Part shown: piece after piece, positions 35,701 to 47,714 of the stretch
Numbering within the stretch: the stretch's first letter is position 1
Layout: each line of letters begins with the position of its first letter
Assembly (NCBI GenBank): GCA_001566295.1
Contig: KQ964249.1
Span: 1,798,001 to 1,862,000 of the forward strand
Source: Microdochium bolleyi
Taxonomy: Eukaryota; Ascomycota; Sordariomycetes; Xylariales; Microdochiaceae
Length of the DNA stretch: 64,000 bases
Direction: 5' to 3'
The notes under the pieces: generated by a model
Seen by the model: the letters and a program-made list of their open reading frames with translations, nothing else
The model's database searches: none
Told to the model about the DNA's origin: nothing
Translations under genes and position numbers: made by a program

Positions 35701-38700
35701 GCGTGAGCTTCTATCTACTCGCCTGCCCTCGTACATGGTCCCCTCCGTGTGGAAGGTGGTCGAGGACTTCCCGCGGACGACGTCGCTCAAGATCGACCGC
35801 AGCGCGATCAAGAAATGGCTCCTCGCCGAGCTGACCGCAGGCGGCGACAGCGGGGGTGCAGAGGGAGCAGACGCAGACAAGTTGACTGAGCCCGTCTCTC
35901 CCACGGAGGTCTGCCTTCGAGCTGCCTGGGCCGATGCCTTGGGCCTTCTTGAGGCCGAGGTCGGCCGTGAGAGCTCCTTCATCAGGCTGGGCGGTGATTC
36001 CATCCTGGCTATCAAGGTTGCGACCCTGTGCCGAAAGCAAGGCCTGCGCGTCTCGGTGGCGACGTTACTGAGAAGTCGCAGCCTCGCTGAGGTGGCAGAG
36101 AATACCGCTCCGATCGAGGCAGACCCAAGATCTGGTAACAAGGAGGCACGCGTCACCAAGGTGAATGGTGTCAATGGACTGTCGGCTACTGGGTCGGATG
36201 AGGTGTCTGAGCTCGCGCGCTGGGACCCTGCCGACATGCCCATGATGCAGTCGCTCCTGGAGGATCTCGGGCTCGACGCGTCAGACGTGGAGGCCGTCAT
36301 GCCCTGCTCGCCACTCCAGCAGGATATCACGCTGTCGCAAGCCAAAGACAACGGGTCCGAATACTGGATGAGGCTCACGATGAAGCTGAGTTCGACCACG
36401 AGCGGGGAGGTTGTCGACGAAGCCAGACTTGTACAGTCGTGGAAGGCCGTATGCTCTGCCCAGCCTATTCTGAGGACGATAATAGTCAGCTACGAGGGCC
36501 GGGACAGCGCCTTCCAGCAGATCATCTTGAAGGACGCCCCGACATCAGTGTCAAGTGCAAAGCTGGGCCAGTCGCAGGAACCAGCAGACATTGGACCTGC
36601 ACTGGCAGCGATACAACCCCCAAACCTGATCGCCCGCAAGTCGCAGCATCACCTCCACATATCGTCTACTACGGCAGGCCCCGTCTACGTGATAGTGTTC
36701 ATCAACCACGCCCTTTTTGACGAGAGATCTGTGCACCTGTTAGCCAACCAGCTTAGCTCCGCGTATAGGGATGCGGCGAGCCTGTCCAGGGGACGAAGCC
36801 TCGCGGCATATCTCGACAGAGTCGAACAATCCCGAGACGCCACGCAGGACCACTGGAGGAAGTATCTCGCCGGCGCGGAGCCCTGCAACATCCCCGAGCT
36901 CACGCGGGCCGAGTCGAAGTTGACGCAGCCAGTCGGCTCGGTCATCTGCGACGTGCCCATCGCGGACGTCCAGCGGATAACCGCCTTCTGCGGAACCCAC
37001 GGGGTGACTCTTGCGAACCTGATGCAGCTGGCGTGGGCTGTGGTGCTGCAGATCTGCACCGGCTCCGACTCGCCGGTGTTCGGATACCTTCACTCGCACT
37101 CGGGCCTGGTCGAGGGCGGCGACAGCATCATGGGGCCCCTGCTCAGCATGGCCTACTGGAGGCTGAGGGGAGGACCGGACACTCCCGTAGACCAGCTGCT
37201 GAAGATGGCAAACAAGGACTCCCTACAGGCCCTCGAGTGCGGCGCCTGCTCTGTCAGCCAGCTCTACGAGGACCTCGGGCTGGGCTCCGCTGCGCTCTTC
37301 AACACTGTCATGACCATCTATCGCCTCTCTCCGCGGGACACGGTGGCTGTGCGTGATCGATCCGGCGGGCTGGACATAGAACACATGCCACTAGGGGGGC
37401 ACAATGAGGTACGGATTTTTCTGATTATCGCTACTATAAGAGCTTTAGCGGTTTCTGACAATTTATTTGTTCTCACCCTTAGTACCTGATGACACTAGGC
37501 GTAGCCTATGACAACAATGCCATACACTCAGGCATCCTCTTCGACCCAGCCAGGGCGGCCCCGTCCTTCGTCTCAAAAATCGCCGTCTTGCTGTCGACAG
37601 TTCTCGACGGCATTGTCGGAAACAGCCAGCAAACCCTTCAGTCTCTCGAGGCGACGGTGCTGCCCGGGGACCTGACGCTGTTCTCCCCGCGCGATGACAT
37701 CTCGCGAGCCGTCCGCCGCAAGGCGGCTGCCCACTGCGAGGTCGGCCCTACCCAGGTAGAGTCTGTCTATCCATGCACCGCGCTACAGTGCCAGCAGGTC
37801 GAAGCCGCGGTGGCGAGCACCCAGAGCGACCTCGACCAGTACATCTTCCACTGCAACGGCAGCTCCGTGTCTGCTGCAGATGTACAGGCCGCGTGGGAGC
37901 GCGTCGTCGCTGCGTACCCAATTCTGAGGAGCAGAATCGTCTCCCTTGGTGATCATGGCACGTGCTGTGTCACCCTTCGCAGCGGCGCCGGCATTCTTGC
38001 CGACAGCGAGGGGTCCCTGGCAGACTACCTGACGCTGGACGGCGACAAGCCGGTGCGCTACGGCCGGCCGCTCTGCCGCCTCGGCGTGGTTGATGAGCAG
38101 CAGGCCGGTGGCCCGGTCTCGGCGGTGCTGTCCATCCACCGGACGATCTACGACCCGTGGACCATCAGCGTGATCGAGCGCGCGCTCGCCAGGGCATGCG
38201 CCGGGGAGGACATCGCGCCAGTCCAGCCTTGTGATAGCAGCCTGGTCGGTGGCCATCGTGCGTGCCGCGCAGCCGCCACGGCTGCGAGGAGCCGTCCCGT
38301 CTCAAACCCGGTCGTACATAACTCGGAGGCACCGCGGTTCCCCCGCGCACAGGCCGGCACCGCCGTGCTATCTGGGTCTCACCTGTCCCAGGTCGAGGGC
38401 GTGTTCGAGACCGAGATCCTCCATGCCGCGTGGGTGCTGACCCTGTCCCGTGTGACCGCCAGCAGCAGCGTCTCCGTTGGTGTCCATGTGGACGGCCGAG
38501 GGGCCCGCGTCGGCGATACCATGCCGCCTGAGATGCTCGAAGTCCCCGGCCCTGTCGGTGCTGTGCATCCGTTCTCGGTCGATGTGTCCTCCACGCCCAC
38601 CGTCGCAGCCTTGCTCGGCTCGATCAGGAGCTGGGAGGCGGAGATCTCCGCGGAACCATCCTCGGTAGAGACCCGAAGCCGGCCTCACCAAACCCCAGCA

Positions 38701-41700
38701 GCTGTAGCTGCAGCCAACGTGCTGGTCGTCGATCAGAGCCCGAGACTGCTACTCCAGCCCCCTCGTCAAGGACAACCCGCAGTCACGCGCAGTAGGGCGC
38801 ACATGTCGCCGACCCCCACCTCGGATGGCGTTCTCATGGTGCTTCGCTGCACGACCGTGGCAGACAGCGACAAGGTCGAGATGGACGTGCGGTTCGACAA
38901 ACGCGCCGTCGCGCCGGAGGCAGTGGGCATGCTCGTCGCGCAGTACCAACATGCCATCCGCCAGCTCACCTCGTCATCGTCGAGCGCCACGATCCTGGCG
39001 GACTTGCCGGTGCTGAGCAGCCACGAGACGACCCTGCTGCGGCAGTGGGCGCAGGAGCTGCCGCCGACTGCCGCGGAAGGCGATGGCGACTGCTACTATA
39101 TCCATGATCAGATAAAGCAGCAAGCCACCACGCAGTCGGGCGGGCCAGCGGTGTGCTCGTGGGACGGCGACCTGACGCACGGGGAGCTGGACGACCTGTC
39201 CGACCGGCTCGCCGCGTTTCTGCTGGCGAGGTATGGCGTCGGCCCCGGGGTCGTGGTCCCGTACTTCCTGGACAAGTCCGTCGTGGCGGTGGTGGTCATG
39301 CTCGGCATCCTGAAGGCCGGGGGCGCACTGCTGCCGCTGGACAGCAACCACCCGGCCGAGAGGCTGCAGGGGATCATCGCGGAGAGCGGCGCGTCCGTCG
39401 TCCTCGTCGTCTCGGCACTGCACGGCAAAGTGGCGGGCAAGCTGGACAGCAGCAGCAGCAGCCAGGAACTCGTAGAGGTCAACATGGCCCTGGTCCACAG
39501 CCTGGCACGCGAGACTCCCCGGCCGGCGGCACCCATCAGCCCATCCGACCTGTGCTACATCATCTACACGTCCGGCAGCTCCGGCAAGCCCAAGGGCGTC
39601 ATGGTGACGCACGGCAACATGACCACGAGCGCCACGGCCCGCCGCGAGCTCGTCGGCATGGGTCCCCGCACACGGACGCTGCAGTATCTCAACTTCATCT
39701 TCGACGTGGCCATGTTCGACGTGTTCCTGACTCTCGCGGCGGGGGGTTGCGTCTGCCTCCCCTCCGAGGCCGAGTGGTCGAGTGACGTGGCGGGCGCGGT
39801 GCGCCGCACCCGCGCCAACTTTGTGTTCCTGACCCCGTCGCTCGCCACGCTGCTGCGGCCGGGCGAGTGCCCGACGCTCGACACGCTCGCGCTGACGGGC
39901 GAGCCGTGCGAGGCAGGCGTCGTCGAGCGCTGGCGCGACCGGCGCGTGCTCAACATGTACGGCCCCGCCGAGGCCACCGTGCACTCGTCGGGCGCCGACG
40001 TGTCGCACGGCAGCGGCAGGCACCACCTCGACATCGGCCGCGGCGGGGGCTGCGTGTACTGGGCCGTCGACCCGGAGCGGTGCGACCGGCTTGTCCCGAT
40101 CGGGTGTCCGGGCGAGCTCGTCATCTACGGGCCCATCGTGGCCCGCGGGTACCTGGGAGACCCCGGCAGGACGGCCGCCGCGTTCATCGGCCCGCCCGCC
40201 TGGGCCGAGGCGATGGGGCTTCCCTCCGGCGGCGGATCGTACCGCTGGTATAAGACTGGCGACCTGGTGGTGCAGAGCCCGGACGGGTCCATGGTGTACC
40301 AGGGCCGCAAGGACACGCAGGTCAAGCTCAGCGGCCAGCGCATCGAGCTGGGCGAGATCGAGCACCACCTGCTGCTCCGGCCGTCCGGGTCGCGGTGGCA
40401 CGTGGCAGTCGAGCTGGTCGCGCCGGCGGGGCTCGATCAGGACAAGGCCCTGGTTGTCTTCTTCGCCGACGGCGCGGACGATGCCGGCCAAGAGAACCAG
40501 CAGCAGCAACTACTGCTGCCCCCGCTCCGGGACGAGGCGGTTGCGTTCAGAGACTCGCTGACCGCGTCCGTGCCGCCGTACATGGTGCCGCAGTTCTACG
40601 TGCGGTTGTGCAAGTTGCCCATGACGTCGTCGGGCAAGCTGGACCGGGCCGCGCTGCGGAGGCTCGGCGGCAGCCTGTCGCCGGCGGAGCTCGGCCGCTA
40701 CAGCACGAGCGGGGCCGGGACATCACCCCCGACCCCGCCGCTCAGCACTGACGGCCGTGATGGTAGCGACGGTGGTGACGGCGCTTCCAAGAACTCCTCG
40801 TCGCACCAGCAGCAGCTGGAGGCTCGGCTGGGCCAGCTGTGGTCCGAGGTGCTGGGAATACCGCAGGAGACCATCCGCCCCGAGGACAACTTCTTCAGCC
40901 TGGGCGGCAGCTCTATCCGGGCCACGCGGCTGGCGCACGGGGCTCGGCGCGCCGGGATCGAGCTCGGGGTGCCCCTCGTGTTCGAGCACCCTACACTCGG
41001 GCAGATGGCCTCGGCGGCGAGCTGGCGCGGCAACGGCAACGGCAACGGCAGCGACGATGGTGTCGACAGGAACGGGCCAGACCAGGCTGCGGCGCTTGCG
41101 AGCCGGCTGACCAAGCTGATGCTGGCGGATGGCGACTTCCGGCGGTCGTGGGAGGCGCAGGCGGCGCGGCGGCCCGGCCTGGGAGGGCTCTCGGCGGGCT
41201 CGATCGCGAGCGTGGCGGTGGCGACGGACGTGCAGGCGGACATGGTGGCAGTGGGCGAGCTGGACGGGCAGGCGTGGCACAACTCGATGACGGTGGAAGC
41301 GGCGGCGACGGCCGGCGGGCTCGAGGTGGCGGCGTTGCAGCGGGCGTGTGCCGCCGTCATGGCGCGCCACGAGCTGCTGCGGACGACGTTTGTGCAGCAC
41401 CGCGACAGGCTGTACCAGGTCGTGCTGCGGCCGGACGCGGCGGAGGCGGCGGCGGCCTCAGGCAGCAGCGACCTGGCTCGCTTCCACCTGCAGCAGCTGT
41501 CGGGCGACGCGGGCAGCGGGCAGCAGCGGTGCGCCCGGCTGGTGCTCGAGGTGCACCACGCCCACTACGACGCCATCGCCATGGACATGGTCCTCGCCGA
41601 CCTGCGCGCCGCTTACTGCCACTACACTTCCCCTTCCACTACCACGACCGCGTGGACTCCGCCGCCGGCCCCGCGCTTCGATGCCCTGGTCGCACATGTC

Positions 41701-42951
41701 GGGGCGCTGGACCCGGCCCCGGCCCGGCGCTTCTGGACGGCGGCGCTCGCGGGCTCGGCCATGACCCGGCTGGTGCCCACACCACCCGGAGCCCCCGCGA
41801 CGCCGTACCCGTGCGTGGACACGGTCCGGGTGCGGGTGCCGATGGCCTGTGTCGATGTGAATGTCGACGTCGGCAGCACGGGCAGGAGCACGCCCTCCAG
41901 CGTCGTGCAGGCCGCGTGGGCGCTGCTGCTCGCCCGCGCGACTGGCCGCCGCGACGTCGTCTTCTGCGCGCCCCACGCCAACCGCGACGTCCCGGGCTTT
42001 GCCGACGCCGACCGCGTCCCGGGCCTGTGTCTCAACTTCCTCCCCGCCCGTGCTCGCCTCGCTTCCGGGAATGCCTCCGGGTATGCCTCCGGGAATGCCC
42101 CCGGTGATGGCCCCGGCGAGGCGGCCACCCTCGGGGCCCTGATCCACCAGATGCACGCCGCCGCCGTCGCCGCCATCCCGCACCGCCACCTCGGCTTCCG
42201 CACCGTCGTCCGCGAGTGCACCCCCTGGCCCGCCCGCACCCGCTACGGCTCCATGCTCATCTACCAGAACCACGACGCCCTGCGCCGCGCCATCCGCTTC
42301 GGCGACCGCGACTGCCTCCTCACCCCGCGCGGCAACTTCGGCCGCTGTGCCGACCTGCTCGTCGAGGCCACCCCGGACGAGGACGTCAACGGGGACAGCC
42401 GGGACCTCGTCGTCGACCTGCTTTTCTCGCGCCGCTCCTTCACAGATGCGCAGGTCGACTGGATCGCGCGCACGCTCGAGGCCATCCTGCTTGCCGTGCC
42501 CACCAGCCTTGACGTGCCCATCGATCAGGTTGGATGCTCGCCTGGTGACACTCTGCCGTATCCAGTCTCTTTGCACGGCATCGGAGCATCTGCGTCTGCC
42601 AGTAGCAATGGCCATGGTCAGGGCAATGGGAATCGCAATGCCGACGGGAATGGTCACGCCAATGGCGACGGCCACGTCCACGACCTTGTCCTCCAGGCCT
42701 GGTCTCGGGTGGGCCTAATGGCGAACAAGACCGTCGACACAAGCCATGCCGACCTACTGCGCGACGGCGGCGACTGCTCCATGTACAACGATGTGGACGC
42801 CTCGGGATCAGGAGTTGGTGGTGGCGACCTGGTCACGACGCTCCTGCTGGCCCGCGAGTACCAGCGCAGCGGCCACCAAGTCACCATGCAGCAGCTCATC
42901 GACAACCCCACGATGCGCGCACAGTCGGGGCTGATCACCAGCGCACTCTAG
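32768..42951 (+). CDS. Two-module non-ribosomal peptide synthetase (C-A-T-C-C*-A-T-C-T*)
   Basis: Cytosolic NRPS of 3369 aa. Exons 32768-37408 and 37483-42951 join in phase 0 (GTACGG...CTTAG). C1 (~40-480) has an intact HHAIADG (179-185) and probably accepts the polyketide. A1 (~485-1015) has LFTSGSTGAPKG, YRTGDLARY and TSLKIDR; residues by eye at the pocket are D-M-A-F-M-I-A-C-V-K. T1 has Ser1078 in LGGDSI. C2 (~1175-1600) has NHALFDE, keeping the second His. C3 (~1640-2060) reads HRTIYDP, with Arg in place of that His, so it is probably inactive. A2 (~2085-2610) has YTSGSSGKPKG, YKTGDLV and GKLDR; pocket about D-V-F-L-A-T-M-V-H-K. T2 has LGGSS (Ser2691). C4 (~2790-3230) has HHAHYDA. The last ~80 residues resemble a carrier domain, but the attachment motif is GGDC, without the expected Ser. 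There is no epimerase, methyltransferase or thioesterase. The gene shares a promoter with the PKS. Pocket codes are approximate alignments. Confidence 0.95.
34652..34678 (+). repeat. (AAC)9 microsatellite coding poly-Asn
   Basis: Nine AAC codons in a row in the first adenylation domain of the large NRPS, in the loop before the A3 motif. In frame and probably a surface loop. Confidence 0.9.
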
Positions 42952-43371
42952 GCATGATCGAAACGACGTTTATGGGTCTACTTTTTTATTCATTTTTTTT
43001 TAATCTATTTGGTCTTTTTTCTACCGTTTTTTCTCGTCTTTTGCACACCGTAACTTTTAGATAACCCCAAAATACAAGTCCATTCCTCTTCTCAACACTC
43101 CTTAATGCCAGGATGCGGATCACAGAATGACACTCCCCAAAAATAGCAGTGTATCGCTACCAGTGACGTGCAGAATTATGACCGTCACTATGAAAAGTGA
43201 TAAGGGGGGGATCTGGTTATAGTAATGATGGACACTGTCGCCCCTGGAGCCCTGGTGCAAGTGGCCTTTGAGGTGGTCGAGTACGCGTAGCAAAGCCCTG
43301 TCAAGAACGACGACAACATCATCATCATCATTATCATCATTATCATCATTATCATCATACGACATGACCCC
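42952..43371. other. Convergent 3' intergenic region, NRPS / P450
   Basis: 420 bp between two stop codons. It has T-rich tracts just after the NRPS (about 42975-43040) suited to 3' end formation and an ATC/ATT microsatellite beside the P450 stop codon. No gene. Confidence 0.6.
43317..43358. repeat. (ATC/ATT)n microsatellite
   Basis: About 42 bp of catcatcattat-type trinucleotide repeats directly downstream of the P450 stop codon, hence in its 3' UTR. Confidence 0.85.
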
Positions 43372-45244
43372 TCAGTCCAGCAGCGGCGCGAGCTCCGCGG
43401 CGTCGTCCTCCGCAGCCCTGCGGCGCTCCGCGCTCCTCGGCACCACGACGAACCGCCACGGCAGCGGGTCGATCAGGGTCTCCCCAAAGTAGCCCTCGGG
43501 GCTGACGTCGACGCCGGCCGCGCCGCCGCCCTCGGTGGGACGCAGGTCGCACGCCCACAGCAGCTTGGCCATGAGCGCCATCATGCTCTGCCACGAGAAC
43601 GAGTCTCCCGGGCAGGCGCGCCGGCCCGCGCCGAAGACGAAGCTCGTCGCGCGGCTGTACGCGGCCGCGCCCGCCGTCCCCGACTTGCCCGCCGCGGCCA
43701 GCTCGGGCCGCAGGCCGGCCGGGTTGTCGAGGTACCGCTCCGGCACGTAGTCGTCGGGCGCGTCGAAGAACGCCGGGTCGTGCAGGATGCGGTACGTGTT
43801 CTGGATGATGACGGTGTCCTTGGGGATCCGGTAGCCCTCGAACACGTCGTCCTGCGTCAGGCGGTGGGGGAGGCTGACGGGGGTCGGGATGCGCCAGCGC
43901 CATGCCTTGATGGAGAGTGGGACGGGTTAGTTTTCTTTCACTTTCTGTGTGTGTTTCTGCGTGAATCTTATCAAAGGGTAGTAGGAGCGGGCCGGGAGAG
44001 GGGGGAGGAGGATGATCACAATTGACAAAAGAACAAAAGAAAAAATAGGCCCTCACCTCTTGCAGACAGGCATCGAGATACGGCAGAGACCGGATGTGCT
44101 CCGCGGTCGGGGGCCGCTCGGTCCCGCACACGGCGTCGAGCTCCTCCTGGATGCGGGCCACGACACGCGGGTGCGCGCACAGGATCTTGAGCCAGCTGCG
44201 GAACGACGCGAGGGTCGTGTGGATGGAGGCCTCGAGCAGCCCGCCGCCGATCTTGGCCATCTCCTCGCTCGTGAAGCGGTTCTTGCGGTCCGGATCCCCT
44301 TCCTCCTGCTCCCGCAGCACGCGCGCCATCAGGCTCTCGAAGCCGCCGGCGTTCTTCTCCTCGTCGCCATAGGCCTCCTTGCGCCGGGCGTAGCCCGCCC
44401 GCGCGTTGCGCAGCGTCAGGTTGCAGATCTCCTCGCGGTCGGCGTTGACGCGCCGGGCCGCCGTCTTCCAGGGCGCCAGCGCCGCGGGCACGTAGTGCAG
44501 GAACGGGAACAGGTCGAGCGGCGGGATGGCCGCGGGCTCCATGATCTCGAGGTTGATCTTGGAGAAGTCCATGTACCACTGCGTCCAGGCCGGGTCGCGG
44601 TTGGCGCCGCTGATGCCGCACACGGCCTTGAGCGGGCCCATCATGGCCCACGCCTCGATGGCCCGGAAGACGGGCTCGGAGTGGTCGCCGCTGCCGTCGG
44701 CGTTGGTGTTATTGTCGGACGCCTCGAGGATCTGCGCCACGCAGCTCGCGGCCGCGGCCGCGTTCTGCGGCAGCACCTCGCGCAGGGCCGACGGCTTGAG
44801 CAGGATGCGGGCGGCCGCCCTCCACCGGCGCAGGTATTCACCCTCGGAGATGGTGATGTGCGGGCCCTCTGCCATGACATGCTTCAGGATGCCGTGGTAC
44901 ACGCGCCCGGAGTAGATGTCGTGCCGCTTGTCGAGCAGCTCGTTGACGACCCGCGCGCTGTTGAGCACGACGACGTTCTGCGTCGCGAACTTGAGTCCGA
45001 CGAGCTCCCCGTACTCGTCGCCCAGCTCCGAGTACCGGATATACTGCCTGGTCGCCGGCATGTCGAGGATGTTGCCGAGCCAGAGCTTCGTCTTGGGACC
45101 GGGCGGGTAGTCCCTGGGCCGGCGCGAGTTCCAAGCCCAGCTGACGACCACCCAGGTGGTGTAGAGAGCTGCGGCGGCTAAGGTGGCGCTGAGGGTGCTG
45201 GGCCAGCGCCCGCCCGCGGTATCAGGTTGCCAGACGGCCATCAT
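43372..45244 (-). CDS. Cytochrome P450 monooxygenase
   Basis: Microsomal heme-thiolate oxygenase, likely hydroxylating or oxidising the cluster product at the ER. Exons 45244-44057 and 43905-43372 join in phase 0 and give 573 aa. The N-terminus has a membrane anchor (LSATLAAAALYTTWVVVSWA) followed by a proline hinge (DYPPGPKTK). The I helix reads LLEASIHTTLASF. The ExxR motif is formed exactly across the intron (Glu396 from exon 1, then AWR), which confirms the splice site. PERY stands for the PERF motif and the heme loop FVFGAGRRACPG gives Cys494 as iron ligand. The start is the first of two adjacent ATGs at 45244; the open frame extends upstream only through non-ATG codons. It lies between the large NRPS and the esterase. 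The CYP family cannot be assigned by eye. Confidence 0.93.
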
Positions 45245-47714
45245 GAATAACTTGCAGGTAGTATTTTTTTTTCTTGAAGGATGGCAGGTACAGATCAATG
45301 ACGGTGATGATATCACTCTATGATGGAGATAGTCAGGAGCAAGACCAAGTGGCAGGTGTCACTTGTTTCAGCCAACGGCGAGAAGAATATCTACCGGCCG
45401 GCCCATGAGGCGGTGACGAGCGGTAATCCCATCACGACCGCCCTCTCAATCCTCGGGCAGACAGCTGAGAGCTGCCTGCATCGCTGGCCGGGCTCGTCGT
45501 CGACGCCAACGTCCTCGACAGGGGAATGCACAGTGCAGTTGCGAGCCGCAGGCGGGCGACCAAAGTACCGCGACAACGGTACCGGTGGGGTAGCGGGAGC
45601 GGCCAAGTGGGGACTTTCGGGGCATCCCGCGCTCCCGCACATCCACAGCGGGCACTAAGTACCGGTACCCAGGTCGCAGAGGGGACGCCCTGCCTCAGGC
45701 CCCACCGGTGGCCGGGGCCCGACATCGGGACGCCCCTGGTGGTGCTCCAGTGCCGTGCATGGCAGACGGTCCCATGCATGACAGATGGTCCCGTGCATCA
45801 TGACATGCACATCGATCTGCCCCACCCGGGCCTCCATGCACAGTCCACCAGATCGGGAGTCGCCTGCATCTAGCCGCTGCTGTCAGACGCGCTCCAGTTG
45901 ATCCGATCGACAGCATGCCACACTCTTCACCCCTCGGAGATTCCCGCAGGGCAGGGGCTTGTACTCGCTGTAGGGTATTATCTGGGCCATCATCAGGGTA
46001 AAGCTTCTCTCGATAGCGTTGTCTCTTATGTACGTAGGCAGCCAGATTTCTACAACAGATCAGAGCAAGCACGGATCCAGCGATCTTTGTGGGACAAGCA
46101 CTGTAGAACGATTCCGAGTGGAAGCAGCGTGCGTGGAGAACGGCAGACACATCACGGTGCACATATCCTCACCACTTCGCTGCCGTGCTTGCTCTAGACC
46201 CGTGCGTGATTGTTTGGAATGCGACCCTAGATTGCACCTCTATGTCCGTATCAGGAAAATGCATGCACACACTCGGATCGATGTAGCGTAGCTCGAGAGC
46301 GCCCAAGGTTGAGTGGCGTGCTCGACCTGATCGTCAGGTGATTGATTGCCCGCTCTCCCACCAGAGGCCTGAAAAAGCAGCCTCCGGCAATCTGCTGCAG
46401 TCTGTAGCCAATTCCCCGGCGCCACTTGGCGCCCGAACAGATGCGGTCCAACAGGCGAGTGTGCTGCGGCCTGGACGCGGAAGAATCTTGGTGGTGCATC
46501 TCAGATGGGCCTTGCCAGGCGCCATTGCATATCTCACGATAGCTACATGCAGGCGCGGCAGGCGAGCTGCAATCTCTTTCCTCTTCTTGCTCCTGCATGT
46601 ATGTCTGTGAAAGCCTTCGCAGCTTTCCCGGTCGCATGCGTGGATGTCACAGTCTCGACTTGTTTCTTCCTTGCACACCGGTCGCCTATATCGTGCCGCC
46701 GGCCCCGGCGGCGAGAACTTGATGTATCAACAGACTGTCGTGACAGGGCGACGTGGTACCGTGCCGCGTTTTGGGCCAGCAAGAGACGAACACGCAGCAA
46801 GGGACATGGCGGTGAGCGAGCTGGCTGTCACATGCGTTGCTGAGAGAATATGTAATCAAAGTATCTCTGTGTACACTCGAGGCGTAACACCACACAGCAG
46901 GAGATCGGCGGGCATGTCTTGGATCTGTCGCATGAATCCGACTCCGAGAGGGGGCCACGTATGTCTTACCTCTCGCTCGAGCAGAGCCCCCGCATCCCGA
47001 GGCACCTTGTGCACCTCGACTCCTCTCGGCTTTCCTGCTGTGGACATCGGAGGATGCAGGAGCGGTCCTTCGGATTCGGGTAAGCACTCCCTGCGATTAC
47101 CGCGGTAGGTCTGAGAGATATTCTCTGAAGAAGGCAGTGGGTGGTTAGGAATTTTGGGATTTTATCCGTCTCGTGTCTCGCACTGCCAATGCTACGCCTA
47201 CTCAGCATCGAAGACAGCTGGGTGGTGTCACATCGGGCAAATTACGAGACACGGCCACACTTGAATCAGTGAAATACTGGCGGTCCAGAAAGCTGGTTTG
47301 GCGTAGCCTGCCAACGGCCCGTTCCACCTGCAAACCATCTGTGTGGCATGAGACAGCCAGGCCTGATGAGTCCTAGTCACGCTAGTTTGTCTGAACTATA
47401 TGCCGCAGAAGAGCGATCTGCAAACCATGACTCTGTGGAATATTGAGACGAGACACCGCGGCTCTCTGATTGTCACCCGCAAGACGGCAGAGACGGAAAC
47501 GTGTTCCAGATTCCTTGGATGAGGTCATTCCAGCGGACAGGTCTCACCCGCAAATTAGCCTACCGAGTCTACCATGTATACAAGTATCTACGCAATAGCG
47601 CTGATGACCTGGCCATCCTCCGGCAACATCAACCGCGTCTCGGATTTTCTCTTGTTCGTAGAGACCCAGGTCCTTTGCAAGATACAGGCCGTCGTCTTGA
47701 GCATCACCAAGACG
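45245..47714. other. 2.5 kb divergent intergenic region, P450 / esterase
   Basis: Large gap between two divergent starts inside the cluster. It should hold two promoters. A short 19 bp tandem repeat lies at 45754-45791. Many small frames exist on both strands but none resembles a protein, and no transcription-factor motif (such as a Zn2Cys6 cysteine array) was found. Confidence 0.5.
45754..45791. repeat. 19-bp tandem repeat, two copies
   Basis: Two adjacent 19 bp copies (cgtgcatggcagacggtcc and catgcatgacagatggtcc) match at 16 of 19 positions, and all three differences are transitions. A third partial copy follows. The tgcatg core is palindromic-like. Could be a promoter element or chance duplication. 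Confidence 0.6.

Noticed and set aside
38974..40509. 511-codon open frame antisense to the large NRPS
   Set aside because: Shadow of a GC-rich coding strand; the sense frame holds complete A-domain motifs and the antisense protein is Arg/Ala/Gly/His filler without recognisable motifs.
41458..42681. 407-codon antisense and 422-codon alternate sense frames over C4
   Set aside because: Composition-driven open frames in very GC-rich DNA; the C-domain motif HHAHYDA is in the annotated frame.
43317..43358. Short regularly spaced repeats as a CRISPR-like array
   Set aside because: Simple trinucleotide microsatellite in a eukaryote; no unique spacers.
45245..45316. 24-codon upstream extension of the P450
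   Set aside because: It begins with GTG and lacks a membrane-anchor character; the paired ATG at 45244 precedes the anchor.
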